From assembly GCA_934476085.1 (NCBI GenBank), contig CAKSNE010000007.1:23638-87637 (forward strand): DNA of 64,000 bases, given 5' to 3'. Origin of the DNA: an uncultured Eubacteriales bacterium. Its GTDB lineage: Bacteria > Bacillota > Clostridia > Oscillospirales > Acutalibacteraceae. The position numbers were made by a program, and so were the translations under genes. This document shows, piece by piece, positions 23,750 through 31,533 of the stretch (its first letter is position 1; each line of letters starts with the position of its first letter). The notes under the pieces were generated by a model. That model was given only the letters and a program-made list of their open reading frames with translations. It made no database searches and was not told the DNA's origin.

Positions 23750-26700
23750 ATGAAATTAAAAAAGGTGTTTAAATGGTACTTTTTAGTGCCGTCTTTAATA
23801 ATTCTTATAATCATTTTAGCTTTTCTGATTTGGTTTATTAAGCCTGCAAAAACTCTTGATATAGCAATTCTTGATAAAACAACTCCTGCAACTTCGGCTG
23901 ACGGAGAAAGCTATTTAGGCGACGTTGAAAATAATTATAGAAAACATCTTGGCTCAAATTGGATTGCTGATTATTTAAAAATAAAAAATCCTGAAACCGA
24001 TGAGCTTTATGATTATACTACCGATTATTATGGAAATAAGTTTGACGATGAAGGTAAAATTATAAAAACCGATAAATTAACTTCAATGAAAAAAGCTCCT
24101 GATTTGCTTTATTTAGCTGATAGCTACGGAATTGAGGGTAATAAAGATAAGGGCATTACCGCTGAAGAAATGAATATGATTTCTTATTGTAACTCTCTCG
24201 GCTCAACAATTATCGGTGAACAAGATATTTTAACAACCGGAACCGACAGTAAAATTTCTTCTCAATTACAAAGCCTTTTCGGCATTTCTTCAACCGGCTG
24301 GGTAGGAAGATATATCTATGACCTTGCCGATTTATCCGATGTTCCTTATTGGGCACCCGATATGTATTTAGAAAAATACGGTGTAGAATGGCGTTGTTCA
24401 GGCTCCGGTATTTTATTGGTTTCGGGATCGGGTGATATTATTGTGCTTGAAGAATCAACCGATTTTAAAAGCAAAAATCTACTTAAAATTGCAATTGCTG
24501 ATGATTATAAATCAGAGTTTGGCTCTAAAAACTTAAATTATTATAATTGGTTTGAATTAATAAATGTTGAAAAGGGTACAGAAGCATTAGCCGAGTATAC
24601 TTTTAATCTTAATTCAACAGGTATGGAAAATTTCAAACCGGTATCTTCATCGCCGACTTTTACTGCGGTTACAAGAAAAACAACTAAATATGGCGGTGTT
24701 AATTATTACTTTGCCGGTGATTTTAATGATTTTGTAACTGAAACTAAACCTTATTGTTTTTTAGGTGCGGATTTGCTTTATAGATTAATTTCTTTTGATA
24801 AAGAAGGAGATATTACTAATTTTTATTGGAACTTTTATGAGCCTATGATGAAAAAGATTATGAAAGATTGTCTTGATAAATCATCTGAAGAAAGTAAAAA
24901 TAAAGATAAAGTTAATAGTGTTCCGCCGAGAATTAAAGATAATACTTTTGAAGTAAATGTTGATGGCAAATGGCAAAATCTTAATTTAAAAGGCTTTAAT
25001 ATAAATGGTGAAGCACCAGGTGATAAGCGGTATTCTTATTCTAATGATGCTTCTTTCTTTCAGACTTTAATTAAAAAAGCAGAAAAAATAGGTGCAAACG
25101 CTATTAGAGCTTATGACCTTTATTCACCTGAATTTTACAGGGCATTGTTTGAACATAACTCTGATAAAGATAATAAAAAAATTTACTTAATTCAGTCTGT
25201 TACAACGCCTACTAATGTTGATAAATCAAATATTTATTCTAGTATAAACGAGCTTAAAAACAATGCTAAAATTATTGTTGATGCTCTTCATGGTGCAGGA
25301 ACAAAGGTTGATAGTGTTGGTGAGAGAAAAGGCGGAGTTTATAGTTTTGATGTTTCGCCGTATATTTTAGGCTATGTTATTGATACCGATTTAACAAAGC
25401 AACAGTTTAATAATTTACAATTGAATTCTTTGCCGGCTTATAGCGGTGAATATTTTGGTTCAAACGGCAGTTCATCCGCTGAAAGTTTAATCGCTGAACT
25501 TTGTGATTATACAATGAGTTACAGCGTTAAGAATTATAAACAAATGAATATTGTTTTTGCAAAAGGATTTACTGATCTTATTTCAAATTCGCTTTGGATT
25601 GAAAATAATGATAGCGGATTTAATGTTGGCAATATCGAGATTAAAGACTCAAAAGCAATAAACTACTTTGGCGTTTGTTATTCGGCTTTTAAATATGATA
25701 ATGCAGTGGTAAATTACAGCAAGAAACTTCAAAAGGGAAGAGCCGATGCTTTTGACGGATATTTAAGTAAAATTATTTCATCGACTGATAAACCTGTTTT
25801 GATTGACGCTTTCGGTGCTTCAACAGCGTCAAATACTTATGATAAATATTCCGATGTTTACGGACTTAGCGAGTTGCAACAAAGTGATGCAATAATCACT
25901 ATGCATAAACAAATAGTCCAAAATGGATTTTTAGGCGGACTTATTAAAGACTTAAATGACAGTTGGGTTAAATTAAGCGATGAGAGTGCTATGTATACTG
26001 TGCCTGAACAAGATTCAGCTCTTTGGCATGATGTAACCGACATTGAACAAACAACAGGCGTTTTAGCGGTTGAATCTAAAGAGCCTGTCGATGTGGGACT
26101 TGATTTTAGTACAACTTCCGAACGTATGCAAAATTTACGACTCTATATAAACCCAACATATCTTTATTACACAATTACTCTTGATAAAGAAGTTAATTTT
26201 GATAAAGAAGAATTGATAGTAGGTATTGATACTTATCAGCGAAATGACGGTGAATATTACTATGATAAAGGTTATTTTGCTAACAGTTTATCGGGAATGG
26301 AATTTGTAGTTAAGTTTGACAGCAAGCGTTCAGCTGCAGTTTATGCTGTGCCAAGCTATTCAAGAAACGGCAAAAAAGTTACTTCAACCGAAAGATATAA
26401 AGGTAAATATACTTTTGTAGCTCAACTTAATTATGGCGGTTTTTCATCGGCAAATACTCATTTTTTTACCGCCGGTTCAACAATCAGCCTTAGAATACCT
26501 TGGGCAATGCTTAATATAACCGATCCATCTCAAAGAATTGTTATTGATGATAAGCAAGGTGGCTTTTTACATACAAACAGATATAAAACCACTATTACAT
26601 CAGGTCTTATAGCTTCGGTTTTGATAGGCGAAAAAGGTACTAAAGATACTGCTTATATTTTCCCTGAATCAAAGAAAAGTGCAGGCTATAAAACATATAA

Positions 26701-26785
26701 GTGGCTCAAATGGGAAACGGTTGATTATGAGATTAAAGAAAAAGAATCGTTTACAAGAATAAAAACATATTTTGAAGGTTATTAA
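23750..26785 (+). CDS. Membrane-anchored glycosidase-like protein lacking catalytic glutamates (pseudo-glycosidase)
   Basis: A 1011-residue protein with one N-terminal membrane segment (about 10-32), an extracytoplasmic N-terminal domain (about 33-380), a TIM-barrel glycosidase-like domain (about 385-740) and C-terminal beta-sandwich regions. The barrel is paralogous to the two glycosidases further down the operon (shared LKGFNINGEAPG, YSPEFYRALF, DVSPYILGY, YSGEYF). Where both paralogues have the acid/base Glu (ILGMEND, ILGLEWD), this protein has VIDTDLT with Asp547. Where both have the nucleophile Glu (IAEFG), it has IDAFG with Ala687. The enzyme is therefore probably inactive and may bind the polymer or organise the synthase. 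AAGGGG precedes the ATG. Confidence 0.8.
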   Translation: MKLKKVFKWYFLVPSLIILIIILAFLIWFIKPAKTLDIAILDKTTPATSADGESYLGDVENNYRKHLGSNWIADYLKIKNPETDELYDYTTDYYGNKFDDEGKIIKTDKLTSMKKAPDLLYLADSYGIEGNKDKGITAEEMNMISYCNSLGSTIIGEQDILTTGTDSKISSQLQSLFGISSTGWVGRYIYDLADLSDVPYWAPDMYLEKYGVEWRCSGSGILLVSGSGDIIVLEESTDFKSKNLLKIAIADDYKSEFGSKNLNYYNWFELINVEKGTEALAEYTFNLNSTGMENFKPVSSSPTFTAVTRKTTKYGGVNYYFAGDFNDFVTETKPYCFLGADLLYRLISFDKEGDITNFYWNFYEPMMKKIMKDCLDKSSEESKNKDKVNSVPPRIKDNTFEVNVDGKWQNLNLKGFNINGEAPGDKRYSYSNDASFFQTLIKKAEKIGANAIRAYDLYSPEFYRALFEHNSDKDNKKIYLIQSVTTPTNVDKSNIYSSINELKNNAKIIVDALHGAGTKVDSVGERKGGVYSFDVSPYILGYVIDTDLTKQQFNNLQLNSLPAYSGEYFGSNGSSSAESLIAELCDYTMSYSVKNYKQMNIVFAKGFTDLISNSLWIENNDSGFNVGNIEIKDSKAINYFGVCYSAFKYDNAVVNYSKKLQKGRADAFDGYLSKIISSTDKPVLIDAFGASTASNTYDKYSDVYGLSELQQSDAIITMHKQIVQNGFLGGLIKDLNDSWVKLSDESAMYTVPEQDSALWHDVTDIEQTTGVLAVESKEPVDVGLDFSTTSERMQNLRLYINPTYLYYTITLDKEVNFDKEELIVGIDTYQRNDGEYYYDKGYFANSLSGMEFVVKFDSKRSAAVYAVPSYSRNGKKVTSTERYKGKYTFVAQLNYGGFSSANTHFFTAGSTISLRIPWAMLNITDPSQRIVIDDKQGGFLHTNRYKTTITSGLIASVLIGEKGTKDTAYIFPESKKSAGYKTYKWLKWETVDYEIKEKESFTRIKTYFEGY

Positions 26786-26819
26786 TATAAATTTTAAATC
26801 TTGAAGGAGGTGAGTTTTA

Positions 26820-27887
26820 GTGTCAAATGAAATGTTTGCCGTTGTTTTAATAATTATAATGGGCTTTTCGCTTGTTTGTGAGTATTTATGGCTTTATATC
26901 GTAGCCGAAAATCAACAGGAATATTTTAAAAGAAAAAAGCGAATTTATAATGAAATTTCGACTCTTTTTACTTCGGCGCTAGGCTCACCGTTAAAAGATA
27001 TTCAAGAAAAAGAAATTCAGTCAATTTTAGATTATATTGATGATAGCAATGAAAAATATTATGTTGCAATAAATATTTATCTTGATTATCTTAAAAAAGA
27101 TGAATTGTCAGACGAACGAAAAGTTATATTAAATGAAATTTATGAAAAACTTGATGTAAAAAATGTTTTGTCAGAAAAATTATCAAAAGCGTCAAATAAT
27201 GAAAAGGGCTATGTAATTCAGTTAATGGCAAAACTTAATATTACCGATGAAACAGATGATTTACAACAGTATTTATCAAGCAGAAATAAAAAGTTAGTTT
27301 ATTATACAGGTATGGCTTTATCAAAGCTTGGCGATGAAGACGGAACAGTAGAGTTTATTAATATTTGCGGTCAAAACTATAGCCTTTCATCAAGAGTTAT
27401 TATGGAAGTGCTTAATATTTATACAGGAAACAAAACAGAGCTTGTTAAGAAAATTTATGATGATGTTGATGACTATTTAAAAGCCGTAATAATTAAAGGT
27501 GTTAAAAACGATAAAATTGAAGAACTTAAATATATTTATACAAAAGGTGTAAAATCAAAATCTGCCCAAATAAAAATAGCTTGTGTAAAAGCACTTTCGG
27601 CATTTGGCGATTTAGAAGATGAACATACGCTTATAACTGCAATGAATGATAAAAACTGGGTTGTAAGATTGTCGGCACTTGAAGGACTTGAAAAAATAAA
27701 TACTAGAGAAAGCCTTGAAGCTATTATAAAAGCTACTTGTGATGATGAATGGTGGGTAAGAAGAAAAGCCGCGGAAGCACTTGTAAGAATTGACCCTAAA
27801 CTTGAAAATGTAGAAAAAATTATTAAAGGTTACGACCGTTACGCAGCCGAAGCAGTTAAAACCGCTTTGAGCAGAGAAGTAAATTAA
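26820..27887 (+). CDS. Membrane-anchored HEAT-repeat protein
   Basis: A 355-residue protein with an N-terminal membrane segment (about 4-27) followed by a wholly helical cytoplasmic part. The C-terminal half has clear HEAT/PBS-type repeats, for example KIACVKALSAFGDLEDE, WVVRLSALEGLEKI and WWVRRKAAEALVRI at about 30-residue spacing. The start is GTG 26820 behind AAGGAGG. HEAT repeats are protein-interaction surfaces. Placed directly before the glycosyltransferase gene with only 11 bases between, it is likely a scaffold or regulatory partner of the synthase. Confidence 0.82.
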   Translation: MSNEMFAVVLIIIMGFSLVCEYLWLYIVAENQQEYFKRKKRIYNEISTLFTSALGSPLKDIQEKEIQSILDYIDDSNEKYYVAINIYLDYLKKDELSDERKVILNEIYEKLDVKNVLSEKLSKASNNEKGYVIQLMAKLNITDETDDLQQYLSSRNKKLVYYTGMALSKLGDEDGTVEFINICGQNYSLSSRVIMEVLNIYTGNKTELVKKIYDDVDDYLKAVIIKGVKNDKIEELKYIYTKGVKSKSAQIKIACVKALSAFGDLEDEHTLITAMNDKNWVVRLSALEGLEKINTRESLEAIIKATCDDEWWVRRKAAEALVRIDPKLENVEKIIKGYDRYAAEAVKTALSREVN

Positions 27888-27898
27888 GGAGGCAGTAT

Positions 27899-29311
27899 AT
27901 GGCATTTCTGGGTATTGTCAGAAAGTTTATAAGAATCTTTAACTATTTCTGTATGTCTTATACAGTTATTCTTAATATAGCTTACATAATTCAACTCATT
28001 ATATCTTATTTTCGTTTAAGAAAAGAAAGAAAAGAAGAGTTAGCAAATGATTATGAACATTATGCAAATTCCGATAATCTTTTGCCTATAACTCTTATTG
28101 TTCCGGCTTATAACGAAGAAGATAATATTGTTCATAATGTAAAATCACTTATGAAGCTTAATTATCCTAATTATGAAGTGGTAGTTGTAAATGACGGCTC
28201 TAAAGATAAAACTCATTTTAAAATGATTGAGGCTTTTAAGCTTAAAAAAGTCAATCCGTCTATTAAAGTTTCTATTCCTACTCAGGAAATTCAGGGCGTT
28301 TATTATAACAGTAAATATCCTAATTTAGTTTATGTTGATAAATTAAACGGCGGTAAATCCGATGCACTGAATGCGGGAATTAATATTTCAAAATATCCGC
28401 TTTTTGCTTGCCTTGACGCTGATTCCCGTATTGAAAAAAATTCGCTTTTAATGCTTGGTGAAATGTTTATTAAAGACTCAACGACAGTGGTAGCAGGCGG
28501 TTTTGTAAGAATTGCAAACGGCTCTGTTATTGAAGACGGCGAATGGCGTGGCTTCGATTTACCTGAAAAAAGCATTGAAAAATTTCAGATTGTCGAGTAT
28601 TTTCGTTCGTTTCTATATGGACGAGTTGCTTGGGGTAAATCCTTGTTGATTGTTTCGGGTGCTTTCGGTTTGTTTAAAAAAGATGCGGTTATCGAAGTTG
28701 GCGGTTATAAAAATAATACCATTGGCGAAGATATGGAAATCGTTGTTAGAATGCACCATAAGTTTAAAAAAGAAAAAAGAAAATACAGTGTTAAATTCTG
28801 TGATAAAGCTATTTGTTGGACACAATGTCCGATGTCAATTAAAGACCTTCGTGGTCAGCGTCGTCGTTGGCAGGTAGGACTTTTTGATACACTTCTTTCT
28901 CATTTTTCAATGACCTTTAACCCTCGTTATGGTGCGGTTGGTTTTTTATCAATGCCTTATAACTTTATTTTTGAACTTTTAGGCGTTATTGTCGAATCAT
29001 TAGGTTATTTAATTATACCGTTTTCGGTTATTATGGGTGAGCTTAATATGTTTTTCTTTGTTATGTATCTGCTTTTATCGGTAATTCTCGGTACAATGTT
29101 GTCGGTTGGCGGTATTTTGCTTGAACAGTATACAAGAAAAGGTTGCTTCACTCCTGACCAAATTATGAAATTATCAATCTATGCCTTTTTAGAAAACTTA
29201 GGCTATCGTCAGTTGATTGTACTTTTTCGATTAGAAGGCGTTTTAAGATTTAGAAAATACAGAACAAGTTGGGGTAAAATTAAAAGAACTCAGTTTAACA
29301 AGGAGAAATAG
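27899..29311 (+). CDS. Processive family 2 glycosyltransferase (polysaccharide synthase)
   Basis: A 470-residue membrane GT2. An N-terminal hydrophobic segment (about 10-37) precedes the catalytic domain, with D99 in VVNDGS, D173-A-D175 (donor/metal binding), E277-D278 (GEDME, catalytic base region) and Q320-RRRW, the acceptor-site signature of processive synthases. Several C-terminal membrane segments follow (about 345-435). It belongs to the BcsA/PgaC/hyaluronan synthase superfamily, but has no C-terminal PilZ domain and is much shorter than BcsA. It should polymerise and extrude a beta-linked polysaccharide; the sugar is unknown. It is the core enzyme of the c-di-GMP-controlled operon. Confidence 0.9.
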   Translation: MAFLGIVRKFIRIFNYFCMSYTVILNIAYIIQLIISYFRLRKERKEELANDYEHYANSDNLLPITLIVPAYNEEDNIVHNVKSLMKLNYPNYEVVVVNDGSKDKTHFKMIEAFKLKKVNPSIKVSIPTQEIQGVYYNSKYPNLVYVDKLNGGKSDALNAGINISKYPLFACLDADSRIEKNSLLMLGEMFIKDSTTVVAGGFVRIANGSVIEDGEWRGFDLPEKSIEKFQIVEYFRSFLYGRVAWGKSLLIVSGAFGLFKKDAVIEVGGYKNNTIGEDMEIVVRMHHKFKKEKRKYSVKFCDKAICWTQCPMSIKDLRGQRRRWQVGLFDTLLSHFSMTFNPRYGAVGFLSMPYNFIFELLGVIVESLGYLIIPFSVIMGELNMFFFVMYLLLSVILGTMLSVGGILLEQYTRKGCFTPDQIMKLSIYAFLENLGYRQLIVLFRLEGVLRFRKYRTSWGKIKRTQFNKEK

Positions 29312-29313
29312 CT

Positions 29314-31533
29314 ATGAAAAAAGTAGTAATATCAACTGTTGCAACTTTGCTGGTGCTTTTTATGTTTGCACAATTAGGCTGGCTTCAGATTTTCGGAATA
29401 AACCGAGTTTCTTTTCCTTGGGATGAAAAAAAGCAGGAAAGCAAACCTAAAACCACTTTAAGCTCTTATAAAGATGAAGATGGCGTTTCTTATCGTGTTA
29501 AAGCTGAAGGCGATTATTTTTATGTTTATACCGATGGCGAATGGAAACAAACTTTTTGGAAAGGTGTAAATATAGGTTCGGGTGCACCGGGCTTATTTCC
29601 GGGTGAGCTTTCTATTGATTATGAAACTTATATGCGTTGGTTTAAATACATCAGCGAAATGAATTGTAATTGTATTCGTGTTTATACTGCAATGATGCCT
29701 GAATTTTATAATGCACTTTATGATTTTAATGTTAAAAGCAAAAATCCATTGTATCTTTTTCATGGCGTTTGGATGGATGAAGATGATATTTCAGTTTTGG
29801 CTGATGTTTATGCCGATAACGAAAAAATTCTTACCGAATTTAAAAAAGATGCGCTTGATATGGTTTCGATTATTCATGGCGATGCGGTTTTAAATAAGCG
29901 TGCCGGATATGCAAGCGGTACTTATACAAGCGATGTTTCGCCTTGGTTTGCAGGTTGGATTTTGGGAATGGAAAACGATCCTAAATTCATTCTTAATACC
30001 AATGAAAATAATGGCGAGAGAGATTCTTATGACGGAAGCTACCTTTATACTCAAGGCTCAACTCCTTTTGAAGCGTTTTTAGCAACAGTAGGCGATGCGG
30101 TAATAGAAAAAGAAACTAAAAAATATAAGTTTCAAAGTCCGCTTGCTTTTGCAAACTGGGTTACAACCGACCCGCTTACTCATGATGCAGAGCCTTATGA
30201 AGATGAAGATTTATTAACTTTAAATACAGAAAGTATAAAACACCGCTCGGCTTTTCATTCAGGTCAGTTTGCTTCTTACCATGTTTATCCTTACTATCCT
30301 GACTCAATGAATTATCAGTCTGATTATACAAACTATATTGATGAAAATGGCAAAGTAAATACATACGAAGCCTATTTAAAGGACTTAAAGTTAGCTCATA
30401 CTGTGCCTATTGTAATTGCTGAATTCGGTGTTTCTACATCTCGTGGTTATGCTCATGAGAGTTTAATGGGTTATAATCAGGGAGGAATGGAAGAAACCGC
30501 AGCCGGAAACGCAATTGTTGATATGTTTGATTCTATTTATAAGCAAAAATATGCGGGTGGTATTGTTTTTGCTTGGCAAGATGAGTGGTTTAAAAGAACT
30601 TGGAATAATGTAAACTTTGATGTTGCCGATAGAAGACCGTTTTGGTCAAATGTTCAAACCTGTGAGCAAATGTTCGGTATTATGGCATTTGAGCCGGGTG
30701 AAAAACAAAATGCTTGCTATGTTGACGGCGACTCTTCCGAGTGGAGTAAAAGTGATGTTATAGCAACCACAAATCAAGGAACTTTGTCGGCAAAAGTTGA
30801 TGAAGCATATGTTTACTTTATGCTAAAGACAAATAAAGATTTTGATTTTGATAACAATACTGTTTATATTCCTGTTGATACTATTGCAAAACAGGGTAAT
30901 ACAAAAATGAACGGTACTAAAGTAAGTTTTAATACCGGTGCTGATTTTGTTATTTCGGTAAACGGAAAAGATAATACAAGAATTCTTTGTGATGCATATT
31001 ATGATGTTTACTATTATCTTTACGGCGAACAGTATAAAATGATTACGCTTAATTCAAATTATCAGAAAAAAGACAGCGGAATTTTTAATAAAATGATGAT
31101 GTGCACAGGTTATGAAATGACCATACCTACAACAAAAAAGGTAATACCTTTTGCATCTTTTGAAACAGGAAAACTTAAATTCGGCAACTCAAATCCTAAT
31201 AGCAAAGATTTTAATTCGCTTACTGATTTTTGTTATAAAAACGGTTGCCTTGAAATAAGAATTCCTTGGCAGTTGCTTAATGTATCTGATCCTTCTGAAA
31301 AGCAAATCTTAAGTGATTTTTATTCAGAACAATCAATTACTTCAAAAGATATTGATAGTTTTAAAGCGGGTTTTGGTATCGTTTCAAATTCTGACGATGC
31401 AATAAAAATCAATGTAAACGGAGATATTAAGTATAGCGGTTGGACAAAGCCGACTTCTCATGAGCGACTTAAAAAGTCTTACTATATACTTAAGGAGGCT
31501 CTTAAAAAATATGATGTTGATGACGAAGATTAA
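29314..31533 (+). CDS. Extracytoplasmic TIM-barrel glycosidase (GH5/GH2-like) with CBM9-like C-terminus
   Basis: A 739-residue protein with an N-terminal membrane segment (about 4-25, possibly an uncleaved anchor) and a glycosidase barrel beginning at FWKGVNIGSGAPG. Predicted catalytic residues are Glu220 (WILGMEND, acid/base) and Glu370 (VIAEFGVS, nucleophile). A C-terminal domain (about 465-710) beginning VDGDSSEWSK resembles CBM9/DOMON-type binding modules. It starts two bases after the synthase stop. Glycosidases in synthase operons often trim or release the product, as BcsZ does for cellulose, so it probably acts on the exopolysaccharide made here. Confidence 0.82.
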   Translation: MKKVVISTVATLLVLFMFAQLGWLQIFGINRVSFPWDEKKQESKPKTTLSSYKDEDGVSYRVKAEGDYFYVYTDGEWKQTFWKGVNIGSGAPGLFPGELSIDYETYMRWFKYISEMNCNCIRVYTAMMPEFYNALYDFNVKSKNPLYLFHGVWMDEDDISVLADVYADNEKILTEFKKDALDMVSIIHGDAVLNKRAGYASGTYTSDVSPWFAGWILGMENDPKFILNTNENNGERDSYDGSYLYTQGSTPFEAFLATVGDAVIEKETKKYKFQSPLAFANWVTTDPLTHDAEPYEDEDLLTLNTESIKHRSAFHSGQFASYHVYPYYPDSMNYQSDYTNYIDENGKVNTYEAYLKDLKLAHTVPIVIAEFGVSTSRGYAHESLMGYNQGGMEETAAGNAIVDMFDSIYKQKYAGGIVFAWQDEWFKRTWNNVNFDVADRRPFWSNVQTCEQMFGIMAFEPGEKQNACYVDGDSSEWSKSDVIATTNQGTLSAKVDEAYVYFMLKTNKDFDFDNNTVYIPVDTIAKQGNTKMNGTKVSFNTGADFVISVNGKDNTRILCDAYYDVYYYLYGEQYKMITLNSNYQKKDSGIFNKMMMCTGYEMTIPTTKKVIPFASFETGKLKFGNSNPNSKDFNSLTDFCYKNGCLEIRIPWQLLNVSDPSEKQILSDFYSEQSITSKDIDSFKAGFGIVSNSDDAIKINVNGDIKYSGWTKPTSHERLKKSYYILKEALKKYDVDDED

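Noticed and set aside
31460..31510. Upstream extension of the glycosidase lipoprotein
   Set aside because: It overlaps the previous gene out of frame, lies ahead of the SD at 31492 and would bury the lipoprotein signal peptide.
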